From Lautropia sp. SCN 69-89 (GTDB taxonomy: Bacteria; Pseudomonadota; Gammaproteobacteria; Burkholderiales; Burkholderiaceae_E), in NCBI GenBank assembly GCA_001724855.1, contig MEED01000003.1, forward strand, positions 1 to 58,297: a DNA stretch of 58,297 bases. The letters are read 5' to 3'. The number at the start of each line of letters is the position of its first letter. Position 1 is the stretch's first letter. Below are positions 1-9,260 of this stretch, in pieces. The position numbers and the translations under genes are program-made. The notes below the pieces were generated by a model. It did not search any database. It was not told the origin of the DNA and worked only from the letters and a program-made list of their open reading frames with translations.

Positions 1-640
1 CGACGTCTTCGAGGAAGAGCAGCCCGTCCTCGATCTGCGGCAGGTAAGGCGTGCCCACCGCAGCTGCAACCAGCGACAGGTTGCCGCCCCAGACCGTGCC
101 GTCGATCGCCGCGGCCGGCTTCGGCGCAGTCGCCGGATGCTGTTCGGTCCACTGCACCGGCAGCAGCCGTCCCGCCATCAGCGCGTCGAAGTGTTCGAGC
201 ATGAACTCATCGGGCTGCGCGACGCCGAAATCGCCACTCACGCCGGGACCGGCAAAGCTCGGTGCCCCGGTTCGCGCCAGCAGCGCCAATTGGAAGGCAG
301 TGAAGTCGCTGTAGCCGACCCAGCGCACGCCGCGCGTGGCCGAAGCGGCGACCAGTCCCCAGTCGATGCGATCGAGCAGCCGCGACAGCCCATAGCCCCC
401 GCGCACGATCATCACCGCATCGATGTCGGTGGCGCGGGCCGCGCGGTGGATCTGCGCGAGCCGCGCGTCGTCGGTGTCGGAAAAGCGCTGCCAGGCCTCG
501 CGCGGGACGGCGCAATGCACCGAGTAGCCGCGCGCGCGCAGCGCGGCCACGCCCGCATCGAAGGCGTCGAGCGACAGGTGCGCGCCCGATGGCGCGATCA
601 CCTCGATGCGCGCAGCCCGATGCGCATCGGCCGTCGTCAT
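1..640 (-). CDS. ldcA: LD-carboxypeptidase (muramoyltetrapeptide carboxypeptidase), 3' end outside window
   Basis: A peptidase family S66 enzyme that removes the terminal D-alanine from the murein tetrapeptide during peptidoglycan recycling in the cytoplasm. The visible 213 residues start with an IEVIAPSG strand and carry the GYSDFTAF segment with the family's nucleophilic serine, followed by a GGNLSLV motif, all typical of LdcA. The C-terminal part with the Glu/His of the catalytic triad lies beyond position 1. The ATG at 640-638 overlaps the TGA of the upstream Lrp-type regulator as ATGA, so the two are probably translationally coupled. With dadA divergent next door, its product D-alanine could be fed directly to D-amino-acid oxidation (inference). 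Confidence 0.88.
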   Translation of the reverse strand, partial: MTTADAHRAARIEVIAPSGAHLSLDAFDAGVAALRARGYSVHCAVPREAWQRFSDTDDARLAQIHRAARATDIDAVMIVRGGYGLSRLLDRIDWGLVAASATRGVRWVGYSDFTAFQLALLARTGAPSFAGPGVSGDFGVAQPDEFMLEHFDALMAGRLLPVQWTEQHPATAPKPAAAIDGTVWGGNLSLVAAAVGTPYLPQIEDGLLFLEDV

Positions 641-1140
641 GCGCGCGCCTGCGTTTCGGGCAGATCGAGCACCAGGCTTTCCTTGATCTCTTCCATCACC
701 ATGTAGCTGCGCGACTCGCGCGCGCCGGGCAGCGCGAGCAGCATGTCGCCGAGCAGTTTACGGTAGGCGCCCATCTCGGGGATGCGCGCCTTGATCAGGT
801 AGTCGAATTCGCCCGACACGAGGTGGCATTCGAGCACGTTGGGCAGCTTCAGCACCTCGCGCCGGAAGTCGTCGAAGATCGCACCCGACTTGGCCGCGAG
901 CTTGATCTCGACGAACACCAGCAGGTGCTGGCCGAGTCGATGCGGATCGAGCCGCGCGTGGTAGCCGAGGATGAAGCCGTCGCGCTCCAGGCGCTTGACG
1001 CGCTCGCTGCACGGCGTCACCGACAGCCCGACACGGTCGGCGAGCTCGGTCATCGACATTCGCCCTTGCGCCTGCAGCAGCCGCAGGATGTTGCGGTCGA
1101 TGCGGTCGAGGTCCGTCACCTGCTGGGCGCGATGTCTCAA
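637..1140 (-). CDS. Lrp/AsnC-family transcriptional regulator (DadR-like)
   Basis: A 167-residue feast/famine regulator. The N-terminal helix-turn-helix (about residues 10-60, with LDRIDRNIL and a [13 protein letters not shown] recognition region) is followed by an Lrp ligand-binding (RAM) domain containing GEFDYLIK. It lies divergent to dadA, the usual place for the Lrp-type activator of D/L-alanine catabolism, hence the DadR-like call. The chosen start is TTG at 1140, because it gives the family's usual short N-terminal arm; no clear Shine-Dalgarno sequence is seen and a GTG at 1119 is an alternative. Its stop overlaps the LD-carboxypeptidase start. Phased repeats in the divergent intergenic region are plausible binding sites. 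Confidence 0.9.
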   Translation of the reverse strand: MRHRAQQVTDLDRIDRNILRLLQAQGRMSMTELADRVGLSVTPCSERVKRLERDGFILGYHARLDPHRLGQHLLVFVEIKLAAKSGAIFDDFRREVLKLPNVLECHLVSGEFDYLIKARIPEMGAYRKLLGDMLLALPGARESRSYMVMEEIKESLVLDLPETQARA

Positions 1141-1144
1141 GGGT

Positions 1145-1196
1145 TTTTCACCAGAAACTTTGAGTTTTCACGAGAAATTCTAGCGCTTCGAGAAAA
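1145..1196. promoter_or_regulatory. Phased direct repeats, probable Lrp-type operator
   Basis: The AT-rich spacer between the Lrp-type gene and dadA contains TTTTCACCAGAAA at 1145-1157 and TTTTCACGAGAAA at 1165-1177, exactly 20 bp apart. A third partial copy (TTCGAGAAAA, 1187-1196) follows about 18 bp later. Near-two-turn phasing of AGAAA half-sites fits the cooperative, DNA-wrapping binding of Lrp-family octamers. Binding by the adjacent regulator is inferred. Confidence 0.55.
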
Positions 1197-1278
1197 TACG
1201 TCAAAAGTTTTCCCTCCTCTCGCGGGACAATCCGCTCATCGGGCGCGATGCGCCCGCAACCCCGGCGGAGTGCGAGCG

Positions 1279-2622
1279 ATGCGTGTCCTGGTTCTCGGCA
1301 GCGGCGTCATCGGCGTGACCAGCGCCTGGTATCTGGCGCGTGCCGGCATGCAGGTGACGGTGGTCGACCGGCAGCCGGCCGCAGCCATGGAAACCAGCTT
1401 CGCCAATGCCGGCCAGGTCTCGCCCGGCTATTCGACGCCATGGGCCGCCCCCGGCATTCCGCTGAAGGCGCTGAAGTGGCTGTTCCAGCGGCATGCGCCG
1501 CTGGCGATCCGCCCCGACGGAACGCTGTTCCAGCTGCAATGGATGGCGCAGATGCTCGCGAACTGCACCGCTTCGCGCTACGCCGTCAACAAGGAGCGGA
1601 TGCTGCGGCTGGCCGAGTACAGCCGCGACTGCCTGGCCGCGCTGCGCGCCGAGACCGGGATCGAGTACGAGGGTCGCCAGCTCGGCACGCTGCAGGTGTT
1701 CCGCACGGAGGCCCAGCTCGAGGCGGCCCGGCGCGACATCGAGGTGCTGCGCGAAGTCGGCGTGCCCTTCGAGCTGCTCGGGCGCGGGGATCTCGCTCAA
1801 GTCGAGCCGGCGCTCGTGCGCGTGGCCGATACGCTGGTCGGCGCGCTGCGGCTACCCGGCGACGAGACCGGCGACTGCCAGTTGTTCACCACGAAGCTGG
1901 CTGATCGCTGCCGCACGCTCGGCGTGCGCTTCGAGTTCGGCCGCTCGATCGAGGGCATTGTCGCCGGCGACGGCCGCGTCGACGGCGTGGCGATCGACGG
2001 CATGTTGCACAGCGCCGATCACTACGTGATCGCGCTCGGCAGTTATTCGCGCGAACTGGCGAGATCGGCCCGACTGTCGCTGCCGGTCTATCCGCTGAAA
2101 GGCTATTCGCTGACGATTCCGGTCGTCGACGCGTCGCGCGCGCCGGTGTCGACGGTGATGGACGAGACCTACAAGATCGCAATCACCCGCTTCGACGACA
2201 GGATCCGCGTCGGCGGCATGGCCGAGGTCGCGGGCTTCGACCTGTCGCTGAACCCGCGCCGCCGCGAGACGCTCGAGATGGTGGTCGAGAGCCTGTTTCC
2301 GGGCGCCGGCGATCTGCGCGCCGCCACGTTCTGGACCGGCCTGCGCCCGATGACCCCCGACGGCACGCCGATCGTCGGACGCGCGCGGCAGCGCAACCTG
2401 TGGCTGAACACCGGCCACGGCACGCTCGGCTGGACGATGGCCTGCGGCTCCGGGCAACTGCTGGCCGACCGGATCGCCGGGCGCCAGCCTGCGATCAGCG
2501 CGGATGGCCTGGGGCCCGAGCGCTACGCGCGCCCGCGCATCGCACCGTCGGCCCGTGCGCCACGACCCAGCACCGTGACCTCGCCGTCGGGCTGGACGAA
2601 CCAGGCGCGTACCGACGGATAG
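1279..2622 (+). CDS. dadA: D-amino acid dehydrogenase small subunit (FAD-dependent)
   Basis: A membrane-associated flavoprotein of the DAO family that oxidatively deaminates D-amino acids, chiefly D-alanine to pyruvate, passing electrons to the quinone pool. The 447-residue product begins with the FAD-binding motif [19 protein letters not shown], followed by the DadA signature [19 protein letters not shown]. Near the C-terminus it carries [12 protein letters not shown] and [16 protein letters not shown], which complete the FAD site. ATG at 1279 is chosen because the Rossmann motif begins immediately after it; a GGAG lies upstream. The C-terminus runs 100 bp into the end of the convergent apbE-like gene, giving a tail a little longer than in E. 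coli DadA. Confidence 0.93.
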   Translation: MRVLVLGSGVIGVTSAWYLARAGMQVTVVDRQPAAAMETSFANAGQVSPGYSTPWAAPGIPLKALKWLFQRHAPLAIRPDGTLFQLQWMAQMLANCTASRYAVNKERMLRLAEYSRDCLAALRAETGIEYEGRQLGTLQVFRTEAQLEAARRDIEVLREVGVPFELLGRGDLAQVEPALVRVADTLVGALRLPGDETGDCQLFTTKLADRCRTLGVRFEFGRSIEGIVAGDGRVDGVAIDGMLHSADHYVIALGSYSRELARSARLSLPVYPLKGYSLTIPVVDASRAPVSTVMDETYKIAITRFDDRIRVGGMAEVAGFDLSLNPRRRETLEMVVESLFPGAGDLRAATFWTGLRPMTPDGTPIVGRARQRNLWLNTGHGTLGWTMACGSGQLLADRIAGRQPAISADGLGPERYARPRIAPSARAPRPSTVTSPSGWTNQARTDG

Positions 2623-3560
2623 TCGGCGAGCAGCCTGGCGGCGCGCTCGGGGGGCATGACCGACAACGCGGTGGACAGGCCGTCGGCCATGGCGGCGCGC
2701 GGTGCCGCGACGGACACCGACAGATAGCGGTTCACGCTGCGACCCGTGCCCGGGTCGAACAGGTGATGAATGCGCGGATCGGTTCCGAAGGCGGTGCCGT
2801 ATCCGGCCGACGTGGCCAGTGCGGGCAACGCGCCGGCGTCCTCGCCCAGCGGCAGCTCGAGCAGCACGCTCTGCGGCTGGCGCGGGTCGGCGATCGCCGC
2901 GCGCCACGCATCGCCCCTGGCGCTTCGACCATGCGCGCACGCTTCACCGAGGTCGATCATCAGGTTCACGAGACCCGCGTCGTGCAGCAGGTCGGCTACC
3001 CGGTCGGTCACGAAGCCCTGCGCGATACCGTTCAGCGTGATGCCCATGCCGGGGCGCCGCAACCGGATGTGGTCGGCACGAAGCTCGACGCCGGCAAACC
3101 CCACGTTGCGCAGCGTGGCTGAAATCGCTGCCGCCGACGGGCCGGTGGCGGACGCGTCGGGCAGCGCGAAGTGCGCAGCGTAGAGCCGATAGAGTGGCTG
3201 CACCGTCGGATCGAAAGCGCCTCCGCTCGATCGCGCCAGATCGAGGCTTTGCGACATCAGCTCGACCAGTTCGACCGGCGGGTCGCGCAGTTCGCCCGCG
3301 GCATTCAGCCGCGACAGCGAAGAATCGGCGCGGTACAGGCTGAACACCGACTCGAGCCGGCGGATCTCGTCGATGCAGCGCTGCACGAGCGCTTGCGCCT
3401 TCTCGCGGTCGGAGTGGACCAGCGTCATCGACGCCAGCGCACCCATGGCCGTGCCCCTCCATGCGACGGCCTCGGCGGCAGCGCCGGCGCGCGCGCCGGC
3501 GAACGGTGCTGACGCCGCGCATGCGGCGACGATCGACAGGAAGCGTCGGCGATCGGCCAT
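2523..3560 (-). CDS. nosX: ApbE-family FAD:protein FMN transferase (NosX-type), Tat-exported
   Basis: Transfers FMN from FAD covalently to a threonine of periplasmic flavoproteins; in nos clusters the NosX member flavinylates NosR. The 345-residue protein starts with a twin-arginine-like signal ([20 protein letters not shown]), followed by an ApbE fold with the [28 protein letters not shown] and [20 protein letters not shown] segments and a [12 protein letters not shown] region near the end. The start is ATG at 3560 with GAGGAG upstream, 11 bp after the nosL stop, making it the last gene of the nos transcript. The 3' end overlaps dadA convergently. The call as NosX rather than a generic ApbE rests on context. 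Confidence 0.88.
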   Translation of the reverse strand: MADRRRFLSIVAACAASAPFAGARAGAAAEAVAWRGTAMGALASMTLVHSDREKAQALVQRCIDEIRRLESVFSLYRADSSLSRLNAAGELRDPPVELVELMSQSLDLARSSGGAFDPTVQPLYRLYAAHFALPDASATGPSAAAISATLRNVGFAGVELRADHIRLRRPGMGITLNGIAQGFVTDRVADLLHDAGLVNLMIDLGEACAHGRSARGDAWRAAIADPRQPQSVLLELPLGEDAGALPALATSAGYGTAFGTDPRIHHLFDPGTGRSVNRYLSVSVAAPRAAMADGLSTALSVMPPERAARLLADYPSVRAWFVQPDGEVTVLGRGARADGAMRGRA

Positions 3561-3571
3561 GACTGCTCTCC

Positions 3572-4126
3572 TCAATGCGTTGCAGGGGCCGGCGCCCCGG
3601 CCTGCTGCTCGGGCAAGCCGAACAGGTAGTCGTCCGGGATCTCGTCGAGGCGGACCACGCGGCCGCCGTGCGAAACACGGAACGCCTCGGCCGCGGCCTG
3701 CTCGGAGAACGGCACCGCTTCGGGCGCGCCCATTCCGCCGCGCGCCTGGCTCTCGATCACGAACCAGGCCGTCCTGGCATCGACCCAGGCGCCGCGATCG
3801 GGCTGCTGCCAGCTGGCCGAACGGCCCATGTCGTTGACGTAGACCGCGGCGATGTCGCGCGGCTCCTCCGGGGCCCGCAGGAAAGCGATCGTGTCGCGCA
3901 CCGACGAGAACCAGATCGGTTCGCTCCGACTCGCCAGGTACACCTGGCCCTTGGGCCCCTCGTGCTCGGCAAGCCGCATGCCGCAGTAGTAGCCGGTGGC
4001 CTCGGCGAGCACCTCGGAGGGCGACGGCCGGGATCGCTCCGCCGAACGCCGGTCGCAACCGGCCACGGCTGCCACGGCGAGCACCACGACGAGGATCGCG
4101 ACTCGCATCGCGCGCGACGAACTCAC
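3572..4126 (-). CDS. nosL: NosL copper-binding lipoprotein
   Basis: An outer-membrane or periplasmic lipoprotein that delivers Cu(I) to nitrous oxide reductase for assembly of the CuZ centre. The 184-residue product has a lipoprotein signal ending AVAGC with the lipidated Cys at about residue 24. The CGM motif (about residues 48-50) before LAEHEGPKGQ is the conserved NosL copper-ligand region, and YVNDMG follows later. The start is GTG at 4126, overlapping the nosY stop as GTGA, with a strong AGGAGGAGG five bases upstream; the internal ATG at 4108 is less well placed. It is tightly coupled to nosDFY. Confidence 0.92.
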   Translation of the reverse strand: MSSSRAMRVAILVVVLAVAAVAGCDRRSAERSRPSPSEVLAEATGYYCGMRLAEHEGPKGQVYLASRSEPIWFSSVRDTIAFLRAPEEPRDIAAVYVNDMGRSASWQQPDRGAWVDARTAWFVIESQARGGMGAPEAVPFSEQAAAEAFRVSHGGRVVRLDEIPDDYLFGLPEQQAGAPAPATH

Positions 4127-4947
4127 AACGGCCTCCTCCTGAAAGCGACGATCGCCATCGCCAGCGGCACGACGATCCAGGCGGCGAGCACCGCCAGGAA
4201 CACCGGGGCCGGCAGTGCCGCCGGATCGCCGGGGCCGGCCATCCCGCTGTAGACCGACACCGCGTGGCTGGAAGCCATGTTGAACAGCCGGTAGACGTCG
4301 GCGGGGTTGAGCAGCAACAGCGCGTCGAGCATCGTCTTGTCGACGATGCGGCCCTGGTCGGCAACGAGCACGCCGAGCAGCGCGGTGTCGTAGATCAGCA
4401 CGAAGAACAGCCAGAGGCCGACCGCGAGCCCGGCGGCGGTCGCACGTTCCTGCACCAGCGTGCTCGCCAGGCACCCCAGCGACACGAACGCGGCGCCGAG
4501 CATGATCGAGGTGAGCACCATGGCCGCATACGCCGACCAGGCCTGCGGCCCGATTCCGGCCTTCAGGGCAAGGGCGCCAGCGGCAGCGCCATAACCGATG
4601 ACCGTCGCCACGGCGAGGATCGCGACCTGCCCGAGGCACTTGCCGACGACTACCTGCCAGCGTGCGACCGGGTACGACAACAGCAGCATCAGCGTGCCGC
4701 GCTCGTGCTCGCCGACGATCGCGTCGAACGACAGCAGCAGCGCAATCAGCGGCACCAGGAAGATGGTGAGGCTCGCGAGGCTCACGACGGTGACCGCGAG
4801 CGGATCGGCCTTCACGGTGCCGGTGGGCGCGCTGCCGAGGAGCGCCAGCGACAACGCGAGCGCTGCCATCAGCACGGTGGTTGCGAGCACCCAGCGGTTG
4901 CGCATGCCGACCCGGACCTCCTGTGCGGCGATCACCAGCGCGTTCAT
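4123..4947 (-). CDS. nosY: NosY, permease subunit of the NosDFY ABC complex
   Basis: An integral inner-membrane protein of 274 residues with about six hydrophobic segments, the ABC-2 type permease partner of NosF. Together with periplasmic NosD it forms the complex needed for copper-centre maturation of NosZ. The conserved GEHERGTLMLLLSYP segment (about residues 80-95) and the closing FRRRPL are typical of NosY. ATG at 4947 overlaps the nosF stop as ATGA, and its own stop overlaps the nosL start, so nosF, nosY and nosL should be translated as a coupled unit. Confidence 0.93.
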   Translation of the reverse strand: MNALVIAAQEVRVGMRNRWVLATTVLMAALALSLALLGSAPTGTVKADPLAVTVVSLASLTIFLVPLIALLLSFDAIVGEHERGTLMLLLSYPVARWQVVVGKCLGQVAILAVATVIGYGAAAGALALKAGIGPQAWSAYAAMVLTSIMLGAAFVSLGCLASTLVQERATAAGLAVGLWLFFVLIYDTALLGVLVADQGRIVDKTMLDALLLLNPADVYRLFNMASSHAVSVYSGMAGPGDPAALPAPVFLAVLAAWIVVPLAMAIVAFRRRPL

Positions 4948-5867
4948 GCCGGCTCTCCCGTGGCGCCGACGAGGCCGTCGTAGATCTCCTGCAGCCCTGG
5001 CGCGCTGGTCTCGACGTCTTCGACCAGTTCGCCCGCCTGCGCGAGCGCACGCAGCACCGGCATCTTCGCGCCCGCCGCGACCTCCAGCGCCAGCGACGCG
5101 TCGTCGCGTTCGGCGCAGCGCACCCCGAGGGGAAGGCCGGCGAGCACCTGCTCGGCCGCGGACGGCCGCACGCGCACGCGGATGCGCGCCTCGGCGGCCG
5201 TGCCCCGGCGCAGGTCGGTGAGCGTGCCGGCAGCCAGCAGATGTCCGCGGTGCATGATCGCGGCCCGGTCGACCCGATCCTGCACCTCGGCCAGCGCATG
5301 CGTGCAGACGAGCACGGTGGCGCCACCGATCCGAAGCGCGTCGATCATCCGGTAGACGTCGCTGCGCGAAGCCGGATCGAGCCCGCTGGTCGGTTCGTCG
5401 AACAGCAACAGCCGGGGCGCGCCGATCAGCGCCTGCGCGATGCCCAGGCGCTGGCGCATGCCCTTCGAATAGGTCGCGACGCGCCGGTTCGCCGCGTGCG
5501 CGATGCCGACCCGCTCGAGCAGCGCGGCGTTGCCGCGGCAGGATTCGCCCTTGAGCCGCGCGTGAAAGGCCATCAGTTCGCTGCCGGTCATCGCGCCGTG
5601 AAACGCGACGCTCTCGGGAAGGAATCCGATTGCGCGGCGCGCCTCGGCACCGCGGTTGCCCGCCGGATCGATGCCGGAGATGCGCACGCTGCCCTCGGTC
5701 GGCCGGATCAGCCCGAGCAACAGCTTGATCAGCGTGGTCTTGCCCGCGCCGTTGTGGCCCACCAGCGCGGTCACCTGCCCCGCCTCGAGTCCGAGCGAGA
5801 CGCCCTCGACCGCGGTCACGCCGCGATAACGCTTCGTGACCGAACTCCATTGCGCGACGATCGTCAT
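4944..5867 (-). CDS. nosF: NosF, ATPase subunit of the NosDFY ABC complex
   Basis: A cytoplasmic ABC ATPase of 307 residues that powers the NosDFY complex in NosZ maturation. Walker A is GHNGAGKTT (residues 37-45), the signature is YSKGMRQRLG (about residue 130) and Walker B is LLLFDEPTSGLD (about residue 155). A C-terminal extension of about 80 residues follows the ATPase core, as in other NosF proteins. ATG at 5867 overlaps the nosD stop as ATGA. Confidence 0.93.
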   Translation of the reverse strand: MTIVAQWSSVTKRYRGVTAVEGVSLGLEAGQVTALVGHNGAGKTTLIKLLLGLIRPTEGSVRISGIDPAGNRGAEARRAIGFLPESVAFHGAMTGSELMAFHARLKGESCRGNAALLERVGIAHAANRRVATYSKGMRQRLGIAQALIGAPRLLLFDEPTSGLDPASRSDVYRMIDALRIGGATVLVCTHALAEVQDRVDRAAIMHRGHLLAAGTLTDLRRGTAAEARIRVRVRPSAAEQVLAGLPLGVRCAERDDASLALEVAAGAKMPVLRALAQAGELVEDVETSAPGLQEIYDGLVGATGEPA

Positions 5868-7210
5868 GGCGATGCAGGCGCAGGCACCGTGACCGGGCGC
5901 ATCAGCGGCGCGCTGTCGACGACCCCACCCGGATACAGCGCCGGAAAACGCGCCTGCGCCCAGCGCACCATCTGGACGGCCGGGCTGTTGACCAGCGCCT
6001 TGGCCGCCGGGAGCGTCCAGAGGATCGCATCCATCACGTCGTTGGGCCGGTACGGGCGGTCGGCGATGCCGTCGCCGTCGAGGTCGAACGCCGGGTTGTC
6101 GCTCCAGTAGTTGCCGCGCCCCTCGTGCGCCCAGTCGAGGTAGCGCGTGCCGACGTACTTCACCTGGTTGCGGTTGCCGACGAAGGCGTTGCCGGTCATC
6201 GTGTTGCCTTCGGAGCCCGCGGTGAAGTGGATGCCGATCGGGCATCCTTCGAACCAGTTGTCCTTCAGCAGGTTGCCGTTGGCGGCGTAGACGAACACGC
6301 ACTTCTCGTGCCCGCGGCGCACGACGTTGCCGATCACCTGCGAGCGGTTGGTCGAATTGAGCATCAGGCCGTGGTCGCGGTCGTCGTCGGAGACGTTGCC
6401 GCGGATCTCGAGCCGGTCGGAATACATGATCGCCCAGCCGACGTGATTGCCCCGCGAACGGTTGCCGACGATGCGGCTGTCGTTCGTGTACATGTAGTGG
6501 ATCGCGAAGCGCAACTCGTCGAAGCTGTTGTTCGCGAACAGGTTGTGCGAACTGGTCTTCACGAAGATGCCGTCGCGACCGTACCTGATCGCGTTGCCGA
6601 TCACCTGCGCACCGGGCGCGTTCCAGATCGACACGCCGTTGCCGGCCTCCGAGAGCCGCAGGTCGCGCCGCCCCTCGATCAGGTTGTTCTCGACGATCGA
6701 GCCGGCCGCGCCGTGCACGTAGACGCCGAACAGGTTGCCGACCAGCCGGTTCGAGCGGATGCGCGCACGCTCGGCCGTCTGAGCGAGCCGGATCGCCGAG
6801 TCCATCTCCGGTGCGTCGAGCCCCGATCCGGTGATCTCCAGGCCCTCGATGCGCACGTCGGGCGCGGTGACGATCACCACGCTGCCGGTGCCCGGGCCCG
6901 CGAGCACCGCACCGGACTCGCCCAGCAACGTGAGCGGCCGGTCGATGTGCAGCGGACCGGTGTGCCGGCCCGGCGCGAGCCGCACGGTGGCGCCGGGCGG
7001 CAGCGCATCGAGCAACGGCTGGATCGGCTCGCCGGCCGCCACGACGTGCTCGCCGGCGGCCACGAGGCGCTCGCCCGATCGTGCCGCGGCGCGCTCACCC
7101 GGCGCCACGACCGGCTCGCGCGCCCCCGGCGCGACCACGACAGCGGGCGCCGACGGGACCGCGAGCGCGGCCGCGAGCGCAGCGGCCGCCGCGACGCCAC
7201 GCATTCCCAT
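5864..7210 (-). CDS. nosD: NosD, periplasmic beta-helix copper-maturation protein
   Basis: A 448-residue exported protein with a CASH/NosD right-handed beta-helix, the periplasmic partner that links NosFY to NosL and NosZ during CuZ assembly. An Ala-rich signal peptide precedes many NxF/NxI-type turns, for example GNLFGVYVHG, NGVSIWNAPG, GNHVGWAIMYSD and DHGLMLNSTN. YWSDNPAFDLDGDGIADRPY near the C-terminus is a highly conserved NosD signature. Unusually, residues about 25-65 form a low-complexity VVAPG/GERLVAAGEHVVAAGEP stretch between signal and beta-helix. The start is 3 bp after the nosZ stop. Confidence 0.93.
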   Translation of the reverse strand: MGMRGVAAAAALAAALAVPSAPAVVVAPGAREPVVAPGERAAARSGERLVAAGEHVVAAGEPIQPLLDALPPGATVRLAPGRHTGPLHIDRPLTLLGESGAVLAGPGTGSVVIVTAPDVRIEGLEITGSGLDAPEMDSAIRLAQTAERARIRSNRLVGNLFGVYVHGAAGSIVENNLIEGRRDLRLSEAGNGVSIWNAPGAQVIGNAIRYGRDGIFVKTSSHNLFANNSFDELRFAIHYMYTNDSRIVGNRSRGNHVGWAIMYSDRLEIRGNVSDDDRDHGLMLNSTNRSQVIGNVVRRGHEKCVFVYAANGNLLKDNWFEGCPIGIHFTAGSEGNTMTGNAFVGNRNQVKYVGTRYLDWAHEGRGNYWSDNPAFDLDGDGIADRPYRPNDVMDAILWTLPAAKALVNSPAVQMVRWAQARFPALYPGGVVDSAPLMRPVTVPAPASP

Positions 7211-7213
7211 GCG

Positions 7214-9190
7214 TCAGCGCCGCCGCGGTTCGACCAGCATGCGCCCCTTCATTTCCATGTGCAGCGCGTGGCAGAACCACTGGCAGTAGTACCAGAACAC
7301 GCCGGGCCGGTCGGCCTTGAAGGTCACCGACGCGGTGGCCTGCGGGCCGATCTCCATCGCGATCCCGTAGTTGATGATCGTGAATCCGTGGGTGAGGTCC
7401 TGGACCTGGTCGCGGTTGGTGACGTAGACGGTGACCTCGTCGCCCTCCTTCACGGTGAAGTCGGTCATGCTGAACGTGGGCGCGACCGAGAACATGTAGA
7501 CGCGCACCTTGTTGCCGTCGCGAATCACCTTCGAGTCGGTGTCGAGGTCGACGCCGTCGGCCTTGGCCTGGCGCCGCGCGTCCTCCCACATCGGGTCGTC
7601 GCGCTTCCAGATGTCGATCGGGTTGACCTTCGAGCGGTGCACGATGGTGGCGTCGTGCGGTTCGGCGAAGCTCGGCGAGTCGTGCACCAGCACCATGCGG
7701 TCGCCCGAGATGTCGATCAGCTGGTCGCATTCGGCCTTCAGCGGGCCGACGTTCAGGAACCGGTCCTTGGAGAACTTGTTCAGCGAGATCAGCCACTTGC
7801 CGTCGGCCTCCTTCGTCTGCCCCATCGACGTGTGGTTGTGGCCGGGCTGGTAGTGGACGTCGAGCTTCTGGATGATCGGGTCGACATCCTTGCCGTTGAA
7901 CTTCTCGATCGCCTTGGCGATCGACCACTTGCAGACCTGGCTGTCGATGAACAGCGTCGTGTAGGCGTTGCCGCGCCCGTCGAACGCCGTGTGCAGCGGG
8001 CCCAGGCCGAGTTCGGGCTCGGCGACGACGGTGTCGCGCGGCTTGATCTTGTCGTCGAACAGGTCGTCGAAGCGCCGCACGTCGAACACGGTGACCGTGG
8101 GCGACAGCTTGCCGTTGGCCACCACGTGGATGCCGTCGGGCGCGGTGTTGATGCCGTGCGGGCTGTTCGGCACCGGGATGTAGCGGGTGAACGGAGAGCC
8201 CTTCCTGCCGTCGAGCACCGGCACGCCGCCGATTCGCTTGAACTCGCCCTTGGCCACCGCCTCCTCGATGCGCTTCAGGTTGAACACCGTGACCCAGTCC
8301 TGCTCGGCCTTGGTGCTCTCGGCCAGCGTCACGCCCTCCTCGGAGTTGTAGCTGGTGGCGAACGCGTACTTGCCCTGGTAGTCGCAATCGACGTTGTCGA
8401 GGTTGCCGTTGACGATGACCTGCCAGGCCACCTTCATCGTCTCGCCGTCGACCGCGGTGAACACGTAGCGGTATTCCTTCGAGTCGGCGACGGTGTGGCC
8501 GTCGTTGGGGATCGGCACGCCGTCCTCGCCGTTGCAGAACACGTAGCCGGTCTTCGGATACTTCTGAACGCGCAGCCCGTGCACCGTGTGCTGGTTCGGC
8601 AGCTCGATGATCTTGTCGCACTTCATCACGTCGCAGCGCACCCGCGCCACGCGCGTGTTCGCCTTGTCGTTCATGAAGATGTAGCGCCCGTCGTAGGTGC
8701 CGTCGGTGAACGACATGTGCGGGTGGTGCAGGTCACCGTTGAGGTAGGTGCCGCCGCGCGACGCGAGGTACTTGCGCGTCTCGGGCGTCAGGCCCTCGGT
8801 GAGGATCTTCAGGCTCTCGTTGGTCTGGCCCCAGCCGGTGGCGCTGCAGCGATTGAACACCGGCACGCGCATCAGCTCGCGCATCGACGGCAGCCCGACG
8901 ATGCGCAGCTCGCCGCACTGGCCGCTGGAGAAGAAGACGTAGTACTCGTCGAGCTCGCCCGGCCCGACGTGCGTCTTCGCGATCGCCGCGGCGGTGGAGG
9001 ACGCGGTCGCCGGCGCCGGCGTTGCCGCGGCGGGCGCGGCCGCGGATTCCGGTTTCGGCGCAGGTGCCTTCTCGCCGCAGCTGCTCAGCAATCCGGCGCC
9101 TGCAGCGAGCGCGACCGCTTTCGCGCTGCCGCCGAGCATCGCGCGACGGTCCGGGTCGGGCAACCCGTTGCGGTTCTTCTCTTCAGCCAT
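7214..9190 (-). CDS. nosZ: Nitrous oxide reductase, clade I (Tat-exported)
   Basis: The periplasmic copper enzyme that reduces N2O to N2, the last step of denitrification. The 658-residue precursor has a twin-arginine signal ([20 protein letters not shown]), followed by a Pro/Ala-rich spacer. CuZ histidine motifs are visible: [40 protein letters not shown] and FAEPHDA. The C-terminal cupredoxin domain has CuA ligands in HGFTI (His601) and [12 protein letters not shown] (Cys636, Cys640, His644, Met647). The Tat signal places it in clade I. CuA has Gln where many homologues have Ser after the first Cys. ATG at 9190 has GGGGAGG upstream; nosDFYLX follow. Confidence 0.97.
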   Translation of the reverse strand: MAEEKNRNGLPDPDRRAMLGGSAKAVALAAGAGLLSSCGEKAPAPKPESAAAPAAATPAPATASSTAAAIAKTHVGPGELDEYYVFFSSGQCGELRIVGLPSMRELMRVPVFNRCSATGWGQTNESLKILTEGLTPETRKYLASRGGTYLNGDLHHPHMSFTDGTYDGRYIFMNDKANTRVARVRCDVMKCDKIIELPNQHTVHGLRVQKYPKTGYVFCNGEDGVPIPNDGHTVADSKEYRYVFTAVDGETMKVAWQVIVNGNLDNVDCDYQGKYAFATSYNSEEGVTLAESTKAEQDWVTVFNLKRIEEAVAKGEFKRIGGVPVLDGRKGSPFTRYIPVPNSPHGINTAPDGIHVVANGKLSPTVTVFDVRRFDDLFDDKIKPRDTVVAEPELGLGPLHTAFDGRGNAYTTLFIDSQVCKWSIAKAIEKFNGKDVDPIIQKLDVHYQPGHNHTSMGQTKEADGKWLISLNKFSKDRFLNVGPLKAECDQLIDISGDRMVLVHDSPSFAEPHDATIVHRSKVNPIDIWKRDDPMWEDARRQAKADGVDLDTDSKVIRDGNKVRVYMFSVAPTFSMTDFTVKEGDEVTVYVTNRDQVQDLTHGFTIINYGIAMEIGPQATASVTFKADRPGVFWYYCQWFCHALHMEMKGRMLVEPRRR

Positions 9191-9260
9191 TTTTCGACCT
9201 CCCCTGTCGGTGTGAGCGCGCGTGGCGCGCCCGGTACTTGGACATCGCGCGGATGCCCGT

